A stretch of 64,000 nucleotides of DNA from Fibrella arboris (GTDB lineage Bacteria > Bacteroidota > Bacteroidia > Cytophagales > Spirosomataceae), in NCBI RefSeq assembly GCF_041321095.1, contig NZ_JBGGWE010000013.1:102047-166046 (forward strand). The letters run 5' to 3'. Below the pieces are notes generated by a model that was not told the origin of the DNA, made no database searches, and worked only from the letters and a program-made list of their open reading frames with translations. The translations under genes were made by a program, and so were the position numbers. Each line of letters begins with the position of its first letter. Within the stretch, counting starts at the first letter, position 1. Positions 46,051 to 54,680 of this stretch are shown here, piece after piece.

Positions 46051-47235
46051 TCAAAACAGGTTTTTACAATCTATTTTCAAAAATTCCTGCCAGGGAATGC
46101 CACTATTCCCAACCAGCAACACCTTGTCAGCACCAACCTTTCGCAGGAAAGCGTCCATTCCTCGAGCACTTTGGGTACGGCCGCTTTTCACTTCAAGGCC
46201 AATCACCTTTCCTTTGCGCTCAATGACAAAATCGACCTCATCATTGCCTTCGCGCCAGTAGTACAGGTTTAGATCGCCCAGTCGGGCCGCCCGCGCCAGA
46301 TGAGTGCCGATAGCCGTTTCAACGTAGCGCCCCCATAACTCTGGCTGAAGGCGACTTTCTTCATAATCGGTCAGGGAAAGTGCCGAGGAAAAAGCGTTAT
46401 TCTGGACCTGCCATTTAGGAATCGAGGCCCGTTGCCGCGCCTTGTCCGGTGCGTATTTATCGAGGCCGCTCAATAGGCCCGCCCCATCCAATAAGGTCAG
46501 GTAATGCGACAATGTCGTCGTGTTTCCTGCATCCTGTAGCTGCCCCTGCAATTTGGTCAGCGACACGATTTGACCGGAATAACTGGCTCCCAATTCAAAC
46601 AACCGCCGAAGCAGCGCGGGCTTGTCTACGCGGGTCAACATCAGAATGTCTTTCGACAAGGTCGTTTCAACCAGTGAATTCAGAATATAATCCTGCCAGC
46701 GTTTTTCGTCGCTGATCAGCGATGCCGCACCCGGATAGCCGCCAAACCACACAAACTCGTCGGCCGAAAAACCAAATGCGGCCTCCATCTCATCAAACGA
46801 CCAGTGCGTTAATTGAATGAGTTCAAACCGACCGGCCAGGGATTCGCTCAACCCCTTTTGCAGTAGCAATCGCGCCGAGCCGAGCAAAATCAGCTTGATC
46901 GACTGCCCGGAAAAGGTGTCCTTGTCCCATTCGGCCTTGACGATTTCTGCCCAGTTGTCTATTTTCTGAACCTCATCGATAATCAACAACACGTCTGCTG
47001 AAGCCTGGCTTTTCAACAGGAAACGGGCCGTTTCCCACTGTTGCGCCACCCAGGCCCCGTCACCACCAGCCACCCCATCAGCGGCAACAAAATGGCAGGG
47101 CATCGTCAACTGCCCGATCAACTGCCGAACAAGCGTTGTCTTTCCAACCTGACGCGGACCCATTACCACCTGAATAGATCGCCGTGGTTCAACGACGCGC
47201 TGCTTCAATTGCGCTAACTCCACCCGCTCAAACAT
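46051..47235 (-). CDS. AAA-type ATPase with DUF4143 nuclease-like domain
   Basis: 394 residues from ATG 47235; a TTG seven codons upstream is less likely. QVVMGPRQVGKTTLVRQL is Walker A and ADVLLIIDEVQKI Walker B. LILLGSARLLLQKGLSESLA and FELIQLTHWSFDEME follow, then a DUF4143 winged-helix and restriction-enzyme-like part. The end, YWREGNDEVDFVIERKGKVI and GLEVKSG, has the D-E-K layout of PD-(D/E)XK folds. This is a widespread bacterial/archaeal ATPase family of unclear role, often near mobile or defence genes. It has no link to glycan use, but its stop is one base from the GH78 start. Confidence 0.88.
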   Translation of the reverse strand: MFERVELAQLKQRVVEPRRSIQVVMGPRQVGKTTLVRQLIGQLTMPCHFVAADGVAGGDGAWVAQQWETARFLLKSQASADVLLIIDEVQKIDNWAEIVKAEWDKDTFSGQSIKLILLGSARLLLQKGLSESLAGRFELIQLTHWSFDEMEAAFGFSADEFVWFGGYPGAASLISDEKRWQDYILNSLVETTLSKDILMLTRVDKPALLRRLFELGASYSGQIVSLTKLQGQLQDAGNTTTLSHYLTLLDGAGLLSGLDKYAPDKARQRASIPKWQVQNNAFSSALSLTDYEESRLQPELWGRYVETAIGTHLARAARLGDLNLYYWREGNDEVDFVIERKGKVIGLEVKSGRTQSARGMDAFLRKVGADKVLLVGNSGIPWQEFLKIDCKNLF

Positions 47236-47358
47236 GGCTCCTTCTGGTTTACTCAATATACTGAGTAAAATTAGTCAATACATTGAGTAAACTAGTGATT
47301 GATAGATAAGTCACTGTTAATAAGCCTGATACTGCGTATATAAAAGCCCCGCCTGCCA

Positions 47359-48255
47359 TCAATCAGCCTGAAAAACGGACTTCAGGTAGGTTGTATTGGC
47401 GGTAAAATTCTTCTTCACATTTCCTGGATCGGTAGCATCACGGGAGCGTTCGATGACGAGCCAGCCCGACCAGCGCATGTGGTCGAGGGTTTGCTTCACT
47501 TTATGCATATCGAGGCGCGGGTTGTTCTGGAGCCAGACACCATCTTCGTCGGTGCAATGAATCTGACAAATCCGTTTACGGCCCAGTATGCGCAACTCGT
47601 CGTGCAGGTCGCGACCAGCCTTCAGCGGATTGGAGAAATTGTAGTAAATCTGAATGTGCTTCGAGCCAATATCGTTTAGCAACGCTACGTCGCCACGGGC
47701 GTCGAGCGACGTTTCGATACCGACGATGACGCCTGCTTTCTTCGCCAGCTTACCCACCACTTTCAGCCGCTCCACAATGGCTGGCCGTAGCTCGGGATTC
47801 TTGACAAGGTCACCCTGAACGCCCAGGGGCAGAAAAGCGACCGTCACGTTCATGGCCTTCATGGTATCGAAACAGTCCTGAACCATGCGTAAGTACGTTG
47901 GCCGGGTCGCAAACGATTGAGCATAGAAACCGGTCATGGCCAGTGAACAGATGGTCAGGTTCAACGCCTTCGCCTTGTTGAGGAACTGCTGCCGAATGGC
48001 CGGGTCGGCCAGTTGATTATCGAACGTATCGCGCTGACCCAACCCGCCCATATCCACTTCCAATCCGTCGGCACCGATGTCTTTTGTGAGTTGAAACGCC
48101 CCCAGCTTTTGCCGCTTCAGGATCATCAGATCCACCACGGCGATTTTGTAGCGTTGCTTCGCACGCGCATTCGCCAGCGGTTGCGCCCCCGGCAGAAAAA
48201 GGGTGCTGGCGAGTAAGGAGCTGGTTTTGAGAAAGTGGCGGCGGGTATGGGGCAT
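47359..48255 (-). CDS. Tat-exported sugar phosphate isomerase/epimerase-like TIM barrel
   Basis: 298 residues. RRHFLKTSSLLASTLFLPGA is a Tat signal (RRxFLK), so the folded protein is exported. The body is a xylose-isomerase-like TIM barrel: LGAFQLTKDIGADGLEVDMG, LTICSLAMTGFYAQSF, AGVIVGIETSLDARGDVALL, IQIYYNFSNPLKAGRDLHDE, ICQIHCTDEDGVWLQ and WSGWLVIERSRD. Glu178-type and His/Glu metal ligands are present in the usual places. Exported members of this family are common in Spirosoma-like genomes and usually annotated only by fold. The substrate is unknown; a sugar lactone or keto-sugar in the periplasm is possible. Confidence 0.75.
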   Translation of the reverse strand: MPHTRRHFLKTSSLLASTLFLPGAQPLANARAKQRYKIAVVDLMILKRQKLGAFQLTKDIGADGLEVDMGGLGQRDTFDNQLADPAIRQQFLNKAKALNLTICSLAMTGFYAQSFATRPTYLRMVQDCFDTMKAMNVTVAFLPLGVQGDLVKNPELRPAIVERLKVVGKLAKKAGVIVGIETSLDARGDVALLNDIGSKHIQIYYNFSNPLKAGRDLHDELRILGRKRICQIHCTDEDGVWLQNNPRLDMHKVKQTLDHMRWSGWLVIERSRDATDPGNVKKNFTANTTYLKSVFQAD

Positions 48256-48305
48256 TGGCTTTTCTGGGGGTTGGTGTTATGCAGGGGGTTAGTGGTTGAG
48301 TTGCT

Positions 48306-48389
48306 TTCGCGCTGTGTTGCTTCGCGAGGCAGGTTGCTGTCGCTAGGCCCTTCGACCGCAACCTGCCTCGCGAAGCAACACAGCGCGAA
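48306..48389. repeat. Perfect 32-base palindrome between symporter-esterase and isomerase genes
   Basis: Arms 48306-48337 and 48358-48389 are exact complements with a 20-base loop; the arm begins TTCGCGCTGTGTTGCTTCGC. Its outer end shares GGCTTCGCGCTGT with 3083 and 39541. It starts 50 bases upstream of the isomerase start codon and ends 21 bases after the end of the symporter-esterase gene region, so it may be a terminator for upstream transcription. Confidence 0.8.
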
Positions 48390-48409
48390 GCCATTTACAC
48401 AAAACTCAC

Positions 48410-51388
48410 TCACTTCATCAGTTTCTCCAGATTCTCAAAGCCGTGAATGGCCGTGGCGGGGAGCAGTTGGCCTTTTTCGCCGAAGACATACATCGCCGGA
48501 AACTTCTCGATGGTACAGGTCGACTCGTCGAGCTTACCGGTTTTGTCCTGTACCTTTTTGATGTCCAACGCGAAGTGTTGGGCCAGAAACTCGTACAGAG
48601 CCTGCCGCTTGCTGGGGCCGTAATCGTGGCCTTCCTGGGGCAGGTGTACGTTTTTCACGGAAGTCGTTTTGCCGTAGAAGCCATAAATGCGTTGCAGGAA
48701 TGGGAATTCGGTGTCAGGTACGTGTTGTGTCCAGTCTTTCCCGTCGGTGATGGCCAATTGCGGACGCGGAGCTGCCATCGCCGCGATTTCTACGTTGCTG
48801 GTGCCATTGCCACACAGGTGAACGCCCATGCCACTTTCGCAGGGACAGCCGCCGCTATGGTACGATGATAGCATCACCACCGGCACGCTCAGCGTAATCC
48901 GGTCGTCGAGGGCGGTGAGCAGCATGGTCTGACTTCCACCACCCGAGCCACCACTGATGGCGACGCGTTTGGGATCAGCATTTTTGAGTGTCAGCAGCCA
49001 GTCGAGGCTACGCATGCCGTTCAGGATCTGGATGGTCTGGGCGAGGCTCCGGCGGTGGTCTTCGGGTTGCATCTGGAGCAGCGATTCACCCCAGGCAAAG
49101 AGGTCGTAGCTGAACGCCATGGCCCCCATCCGTGCCTGCATGGCACAGCGATACTGGCAATCGGCCCGGTAACGCCCGTCGCCAAAATGCCCGTCAGGAT
49201 TCAGGATGATCGGCATTGGTACCCTAGTGTTCAGCGGCTTGTACAGCGACCCCGTCACGTAGAGACCGGGCAGGGTTTCAATGGCCACGTTTTCAACGGT
49301 GTAGCCGTCGTAGGTACGTTTGTTGGTAATGATCGGTGCGCTATTCGGTTTGGCAGGTAGTTTCGACAGGTTGAGCGCGTCCCACATGCAGGTACGTAGT
49401 TCAGCTTTGCGCTTTTCCCAAGTGGGTACGTCGCTGTAGAGGGTGGCCAGGTAGTCGAGTTGGGCTTTGCCTTCGACGGGTGTTTTCAGGTGGTATTGAA
49501 ACGCCTGAAGCTTATACCTTCTGTCTCCTTCTTTGGCAAACGTGATATCCTGCGAAGCCAGCACATTGGTCATCGTCTGTTCCAGGTCAGTCGGCCGGAA
49601 CCGCCAGCCCGCGTAGGTCACGTACCTGTCGCGCACCAGTTCTTCCGGGTAGCGAATCTTGACCGAGAAGCGAGTTTCTATGTCATGGATGACTTCGTGG
49701 AGAGGCTTCCTGAACTTGTCATCAGCGGTTTGTGCGCTGGCCGTCAAGCTACAGCCAACCAGCAGCATGACTACCCCAAGCTTTCCTAACGCATCGGCTC
49801 TGCGGGCGTTGCTTTTCTGTGATCCGTCTTCCGCCGAGACCGTTTTAGCCGCTGTGCGCCAGCCGCTATACAGCAGGTTTGGGTCGAGTATGGGTTTTGG
49901 AAAGAACAGACTGGCCATGTACCCAACGCCGATCACGACCAAATGGCTGTACACACCGAGCATCAGTTTGTGGTGCGTGAAATTGTACGCGCCCATATCG
50001 AGCAACAACTTTTTGTCATTACCGTATCCGATCTGGGTCGACGTCAGAAAGGCGTAGGCCGTGAAGCCGATGCAGACCAAAATGGCGATGTTGACGCCCT
50101 GCCTGTTGGCCCGTGCGCTGAAGATGCCCAGCAGGAAGATACCGACGATACCCCCCGAGAAAATGGCGTAGAGCGTGAATACAATGCCCAGAACCCCTTC
50201 ATTACCAGCCCGCAGGTATAGCGCTCCAATCAGGATCGCGATGATCCCCGATAGCAGAACGATTGTTTTACTGACGGTCAGGTATTCCCTGTCGGCACGG
50301 GCGGGGCGGGCTTTTTTGTAAAAGTCTTCGAGGCCAACGGCAGCGAGTGAATTCAGGTCGGCACTGAGGCTGCAAATAGCCGCTGAGATCATGGCCGCCA
50401 GCACAAAGCCAACCACACCGACAGGAAATTTGGTCATGATAAAATAGGGAAACACCGCGTCGGGGCGCATGCCTGCCGGGAGCGGTTGCTGCTTGTAATA
50501 CACGAACAGGGCCGTGCCGATGAACATGAACAACGCCCAAACCGGCACCGTCAGCGAGATGCCCAGAATCGACGCCCTGATGGCGGCTTTGTCCGTTTTG
50601 GCGGTCAGGTAACGCTGCACCACCGTCTGATCGGTGCCGTATTTTTGAATGGCGTAGAACATGCCATTGATAACCATGACCACAAACGTGAGCTTCGTGA
50701 AATCCATATCGTAGGGGCCGAACCCCGTCCGGTTATTGGCCGAGGCCACGCTCATCACTTCCGCGAAGCCGCCCTTTACCGAGAGCAGAATGACCACGAC
50801 GCAGAGAATGCCACTGGCAAACAGCATGAATCCCTGAAACACATCGAGCCAGATCACGGCTTCGATGCCGCCCAGCAGGTTTACCGCGATGATGATCAGG
50901 CCGACCACGACAATGATATAGACTGTATCGAGGCCGGTCATGTTGGTCAGTGCCACGGCCAGCAGGAAAAAGACGGTGCCCATCGACGAGAACTGCCGCA
51001 ACACGAAGGCCGTGGAACTGTAGTAGCGGGCAAAGGAGCCGAACCGTTTTTCGAAGTATTCGTAGGTGCTCAGGCCAATCACTTTACGGTAGAGGGGCAC
51101 GATAAACCAGATCGTACCGAGCAGGACGATGGGCACCATCAGCCCCTGCACCAGCAAAATCCAGTTCGATGAATAGCCTTCGCTGGGATAACCCAGAAAG
51201 GTGACGCTACTGATCAGGGTGGCCAGCAGCGACATGCCGATAGCCCAGGCGGGTACCCGGCCTTTGGCGGCGAAATAGGTGTCGGTGGTGCGCTGGTTTC
51301 TGGCGTACCGCAACCCGAAATACAGATTTATCAGCAAAACGGCCGCGATAATCAGGTAATCAACGACGCTTAAGGTTGGGTTTGACAT
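48410..51388 (-). CDS. SSS symporter fused to STN-like domain and alpha/beta-hydrolase esterase
   Basis: 992 residues in one uninterrupted frame. Residues 1 to about 500 are a full SSS symporter (VVDYLIIAAVLLINLYFGLR, WAIGMSLLATLISSVTFLGY, AAICSLSADLNSLAAVGLED). Near 533-552 comes LGVVMLLVGCSLTASAQ, which reads like a signal peptide (Met541) and would serve as an extra membrane helix. Then a short STN-like domain (about 565-640, LHEVIHDIETRFSVKIRYPE) and an acetylxylan-esterase-like hydrolase: RVAISGGSGGGSQTML with nucleophile near Ser815, LAITDGKDWTQH and HLPQEGHDYGPSK with the His. If SSS ends inside the cell, the added helix puts the esterase in the periplasm. It would deacylate the substrate next to its own transporter. 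Origin by fusion of two neighbouring genes is likely. Confidence 0.85.
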   Translation of the reverse strand: MSNPTLSVVDYLIIAAVLLINLYFGLRYARNQRTTDTYFAAKGRVPAWAIGMSLLATLISSVTFLGYPSEGYSSNWILLVQGLMVPIVLLGTIWFIVPLYRKVIGLSTYEYFEKRFGSFARYYSSTAFVLRQFSSMGTVFFLLAVALTNMTGLDTVYIIVVVGLIIIAVNLLGGIEAVIWLDVFQGFMLFASGILCVVVILLSVKGGFAEVMSVASANNRTGFGPYDMDFTKLTFVVMVINGMFYAIQKYGTDQTVVQRYLTAKTDKAAIRASILGISLTVPVWALFMFIGTALFVYYKQQPLPAGMRPDAVFPYFIMTKFPVGVVGFVLAAMISAAICSLSADLNSLAAVGLEDFYKKARPARADREYLTVSKTIVLLSGIIAILIGALYLRAGNEGVLGIVFTLYAIFSGGIVGIFLLGIFSARANRQGVNIAILVCIGFTAYAFLTSTQIGYGNDKKLLLDMGAYNFTHHKLMLGVYSHLVVIGVGYMASLFFPKPILDPNLLYSGWRTAAKTVSAEDGSQKSNARRADALGKLGVVMLLVGCSLTASAQTADDKFRKPLHEVIHDIETRFSVKIRYPEELVRDRYVTYAGWRFRPTDLEQTMTNVLASQDITFAKEGDRRYKLQAFQYHLKTPVEGKAQLDYLATLYSDVPTWEKRKAELRTCMWDALNLSKLPAKPNSAPIITNKRTYDGYTVENVAIETLPGLYVTGSLYKPLNTRVPMPIILNPDGHFGDGRYRADCQYRCAMQARMGAMAFSYDLFAWGESLLQMQPEDHRRSLAQTIQILNGMRSLDWLLTLKNADPKRVAISGGSGGGSQTMLLTALDDRITLSVPVVMLSSYHSGGCPCESGMGVHLCGNGTSNVEIAAMAAPRPQLAITDGKDWTQHVPDTEFPFLQRIYGFYGKTTSVKNVHLPQEGHDYGPSKRQALYEFLAQHFALDIKKVQDKTGKLDESTCTIEKFPAMYVFGEKGQLLPATAIHGFENLEKLMK

Positions 51389-51404
51389 CAGGTATAGGAA
51401 TTAA

Positions 51405-52556
51405 TCAAAACGGCCATAAATCGGGTGGCCAGGGGTAGCTACCCGGTTTTACGGTAATGTGTACGTTTTCGTTGCCGAACGCCTTACTTCTGACCACACC
51501 CGGTGCCAGTTCATTGGTGGGAGCCAGTCGCATGACGCCAATTTCCCGGAGTACAGCCGACGCCGTTGAGCCGCCTTCGATCATCAATTCATCGATCGAC
51601 ATCTGCGCCAGCGCCAGCTTAACGGCTGTGGCCATAGTAGTTCGTAGATGCACCGCCAGCCCCGAACCACGCTCGACTGTCGACGGGTCAATTGCCACGA
51701 TCACCTGGTTATGCAGTTGCATCTGCTGGACAAGCTCGCCCGCCCAACTCGCCCGCCTATCGCCAGGCAACGTACCTGAACAGGTCAATTCGCCGGGCAT
51801 ATAACAGACTCTCGTACCCGTCATTGCCGCCCGTCTGACCAGGTCGACACTGGCGCCAAAAGCGCTTCCGCAGATGTAAAGCCGACGGTCGCCCAGACTT
51901 ACCGGCGCTGGCTTTTCCAGCTTCAGGCCAGTCAGCGCAGCCAGTAGAGCGGCGAAAAAGCCGGCCCCGCCACAAGGCAACGTCTGCTCGTCGATTCGCC
52001 CTACCCAGGCGTGTAGATCCGCTTCGTCGTTCACCTCACCAATGATTATTTCCGCATCCGACAAAGACCCGTAATGGGGCTGCACGATCAGCCGGTCAAC
52101 TTTTGATGTAAACCGCTCATAGACGTCGCTTTCCGTAACGGGAAACTCCGGGTCTTCCGAAAAATGGGTCTGGTGAATCAGTTCACCCCGCACGTAGTAT
52201 TGCCCATTCACGATCGTTCGCCCCAATGCCGGATTGGCCGAAACAATCAGGGCCTTTGTTAATCCCAACGGCGCAAGCTGAGCCAGTGCTTCGGCCATCA
52301 CATGCCCCCGCAGCACCGAATCGACTTTTTTATAAATCAACTGTGGCTTCATCGGCAGTAAAGCCCGACTCACGGTGACCATTTCCTGTACGGCTTCCGA
52401 CTCTGAAACCGAACGCGCATCCGTCGAAATCACCAGCAGATCGGCCGTCGATGCCGGGTCGACGGTCATGGCTATTTCAACCGTAAGCCCGTAGTTAAGG
52501 CCAATGCCGGCCAGTTCAGCAGCCCCGGTTAAATCATCAGCAATGACGGCAATCAT
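51405..52556 (-). CDS. DUF1537 four-carbon acid sugar kinase family
   Basis: 383 residues, cytoplasmic. MIAVIADDLTGAAELAG is the family start; IYKKVDSVLRGHV, IVSANPALGRTIVNGQYYVR and the C-terminal MIEGGSTASAVLREIGV with NEL and VKPGSYPWP are the other signatures. The family phosphorylates D-threonate, D-erythronate, 3-oxo-tetronates or 3-oxo-isoapionate. It is somewhat shorter than the usual 420 residues. The next gene upstream is PdxA-like, and kinase plus PdxA2 is the known pair for threonate/erythronate breakdown to dihydroxyacetone phosphate. The 3-oxo-isoapionate kinase function is the alternative, given the RuBisCO-like relic and apiosidase 50 kb away. Confidence 0.82.
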   Translation of the reverse strand: MIAVIADDLTGAAELAGIGLNYGLTVEIAMTVDPASTADLLVISTDARSVSESEAVQEMVTVSRALLPMKPQLIYKKVDSVLRGHVMAEALAQLAPLGLTKALIVSANPALGRTIVNGQYYVRGELIHQTHFSEDPEFPVTESDVYERFTSKVDRLIVQPHYGSLSDAEIIIGEVNDEADLHAWVGRIDEQTLPCGGAGFFAALLAALTGLKLEKPAPVSLGDRRLYICGSAFGASVDLVRRAAMTGTRVCYMPGELTCSGTLPGDRRASWAGELVQQMQLHNQVIVAIDPSTVERGSGLAVHLRTTMATAVKLALAQMSIDELMIEGGSTASAVLREIGVMRLAPTNELAPGVVRSKAFGNENVHITVKPGSYPWPPDLWPF

Positions 52557-52571
52557 GGTGAAGAGTGAAAG

Positions 52572-52700
52572 GGCGAGAGAGTGAAAGAGTGACTAGTACC
52601 AGGTTGCTGTTGTCACTTGCCACAGGCAAGTGACAACGAGCGATGGCAACGAGGCCACAACGAACGTTAAGCCGGTTGATAGTCACTCTTTCGCTCTTTC
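52572..52700. repeat. Palindromic element, copy 3, reaching into pdxA-like gene
   Basis: Core 52609-52637: 13-base arms (GTTGTCACTTGCC and complement) with a three-base loop, related to the arms at 5991 and 31795. Outer arms GAAAGAGTGACT (about 52583) and AGTCACTCTTTC (52681) pair again. The right outer arm and the following CTCTTTC repeats lie inside the 3' end of the PdxA-like gene. Confidence 0.75.
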
Positions 52701-53746
52701 AATCTTTCGCTCTTTCTATATTTCGCCAGTTGAACCGCCGACTCAATGGCCAGTATCATCGCATCGGGACTGGCAACACCTTTACCGGCAATTTCAAAGG
52801 CCGTTCCGTGGTCGACGGAGGTACGTATGATGGGCAGCCCCATGGTGATGTTCACGCCTTTGACGCTGTCCATCTGGTGCTTTTCGGCGTTCCATTTGAA
52901 ACCGGTCAGCTTGAACGGAATGTGACCCTGATCGTGGTACATGGCCACTACACCGCCATAATAGCCTGTGGCGGCTTTGGAAAACAGCGTATCGGCCGGC
53001 ACGGGGCCTTCCACGTCGTAACCCCGACGGCGGGCTTCCTCAACGGCGGGCAAAATCTCCAGATCATCTTCGGTACCAAACAGGCCCGAATCGCCCGCGT
53101 GTGGGTTCAGGCCCGCGATGCCGATTTTCAGGTTGGTTTCGCCCAGTGAAATCAGGCCGTGATACAGCAGGTCGGTCACTTCGAGAATCCGGTCTTTTTT
53201 GACCAGGTCACAAGCCTGACGAAGCGATACGTGGGTCGATACGTGAATGACCTTCAGGTTGTCTTCCACCAGCAACATGCCGTACTTCTTCGTGTTGGTA
53301 AAATGCGCGTAGATCTCAGTATGCCCCGCGAAATGGTGACCCGCTTCGTTGATCGATTTCTTGTTGATCGGGCCCGTCACGGTGGCATCCAATTCGTCGG
53401 TCAGCGCCAGATCGATTATGGTCTTCACCGCCGCAAACGCCGCTTCGCCCGCCATCGCCGAAATCTCACCGAACTTCAGCGTGGCCAGCTCAACGTTTTC
53501 CAGATTATAGACATCCACGGTTCCCAGTTGGAATTTCGCTTCGTGAACGGCCCTGATCGGATGGATGATCGCCTTCAGGTTCAGCCGCGTGGTGATGTCC
53601 TGGAAAACGCCTGCATCGCCAACCAGCACCGGGTTACAGATGTCGTAAATGGCCGGATTCAGCAGCGCCTTGATGGCTATCTCCGGGCCGATACTCGCCG
53701 GATCGCCCATGGTGATGCCCACAATTGGTTTATCGTCAGTAGTCAT
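52667..53746 (-). CDS. PdxA-family NAD-dependent dehydrogenase (PdxA2-like)
   Basis: 359 residues. VGITMGDPASIGPEIAIKAL, TGPINKKSIN, AGHTEIYAH, LNPHAGDSGLFG and MYHDQGHIPFKL hold the three metal-binding His and the substrate motifs of 4-hydroxythreonine-4-phosphate dehydrogenase. No vitamin B6 genes are near; the DUF1537 kinase follows, so it is most likely the PdxA2 type that oxidises and decarboxylates 4-phospho-threonate or -erythronate. The core ends near AIESAVQLA; the last 18 residues (KYRKSERLKERKSDYQPA) are encoded by a purine-rich repeat that belongs to the neighbouring palindrome. The DapA-family gene upstream ends 11 bases before its start. Confidence 0.87.
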   Translation of the reverse strand: MTTDDKPIVGITMGDPASIGPEIAIKALLNPAIYDICNPVLVGDAGVFQDITTRLNLKAIIHPIRAVHEAKFQLGTVDVYNLENVELATLKFGEISAMAGEAAFAAVKTIIDLALTDELDATVTGPINKKSINEAGHHFAGHTEIYAHFTNTKKYGMLLVEDNLKVIHVSTHVSLRQACDLVKKDRILEVTDLLYHGLISLGETNLKIGIAGLNPHAGDSGLFGTEDDLEILPAVEEARRRGYDVEGPVPADTLFSKAATGYYGGVVAMYHDQGHIPFKLTGFKWNAEKHQMDSVKGVNITMGLPIIRTSVDHGTAFEIAGKGVASPDAMILAIESAVQLAKYRKSERLKERKSDYQPA

Positions 53747-53757
53747 GGTATGCTCGT

Positions 53758-54678
53758 TTACAATTGGATCGCCTCTTTCTCGACCAGCTCAGCCAGGGCT
53801 GCCCGCAGGGCATTTTCGTCATCGGCGGCAAGCGATTGAAGCGGTGGCATCATGGTTGTGCCGCAGAGGTCATATTCCTGCATCAGCACTTTCAGCGCCG
53901 CCAGCGAATCGCCCAGCGTTCGGCCCGCCTGGTACAGGTGGCCGAATACATCGGACTGATCCTGATGCGCGTATGCCTTCTCTTCATCGCCTTCCTGCAC
54001 CGCTTTCAGCAGGTCACGGTATATGCCGGGGCAGAGGTTACCGGTGCTGGGCACCAGGCCATCGCTTCCCCGAAGCAGCGCGTCGGCCGACCGGGCGGCC
54101 CAGCCCATGAAGTGGCTGAAATCAGGGCGATCGGCCCACAGCGCCAGCGAATCGTAGAGCCGGTCTGTGTTGCGTTCCGAATCTTTGATGCCCACAATCC
54201 GGTGGTGGTAGCTGAGCTCTTCGACCACTGCCAGCGGAATAGACATCCGGGTGGTGGCCAGTATGTTATAGATGATCAGCGGGCCGTTGAGTTGGTCGGC
54301 CAACTGCTCGAAATACTGCTTCATCTGATCGTCGGTCAGCGTGTAATACGACGGCAGTGTGGCCGCCACGGCATCGACGCCTGCATCGAAACAGAAGTTG
54401 GCAAACTCAACCGACTCGTCCAGACAGTTCGACGAAATGCCCGCGTAGAGTACCGTATCCGCCGATTTCAGGCGGGCCGCTTCATGTACGTAAGCCTTTT
54501 TCAGTGACAGCGGCAGCGAGGTAGACTCGCCCGTCGTTCCCAGAATGAACGGCATGGCTTCGTTACCCTGTAGATTGGCCATAATTTTTTCGACAGCCGC
54601 TTCATCCACCGCATATCGCTTGGTCAGGGGCGTAATCATGGGCACCACAATCCCCTTAAATCTCTTGTTCATACTCAT
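53758..54678 (-). CDS. DapA/NanA-family aldolase or dehydratase (second)
   Basis: 306 residues, cytoplasmic; the start is MSMNK, with the third codon as alternative. KGIVVPMITPLTKRYAVDEA, FILGTTGESTSLPLSLK, LIIYNILATTRMSIPL (Tyr) and HHRIVGIKDSERN (Schiff-base Lys) are family motifs; the GTTGE loop is intact. It differs strongly from the aldolase at 29209, so the substrate is probably different. It lies between PdxA-like and iron alcohol dehydrogenase genes with spacings of 11 and 2 bases. This suggests cleavage of a keto-deoxy acid to pyruvate and an aldehyde, which the dehydrogenase could then reduce or oxidise. Confidence 0.8.
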   Translation of the reverse strand: MSMNKRFKGIVVPMITPLTKRYAVDEAAVEKIMANLQGNEAMPFILGTTGESTSLPLSLKKAYVHEAARLKSADTVLYAGISSNCLDESVEFANFCFDAGVDAVAATLPSYYTLTDDQMKQYFEQLADQLNGPLIIYNILATTRMSIPLAVVEELSYHHRIVGIKDSERNTDRLYDSLALWADRPDFSHFMGWAARSADALLRGSDGLVPSTGNLCPGIYRDLLKAVQEGDEEKAYAHQDQSDVFGHLYQAGRTLGDSLAALKVLMQEYDLCGTTMMPPLQSLAADDENALRAALAELVEKEAIQL

Positions 54679-54680
54679 GG

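Noticed and set aside
48410..51388. Two separate genes for symporter and esterase
   Set aside because: No stop separates the parts and no intergenic bases exist; an internal start at Met541 remains possible but the single frame is the simpler reading.
52563..52720. Possible CRISPR-like repeats of CTCTTTC units
   Set aside because: Units are short, irregular and without spacers of even length; they fit a palindromic element.
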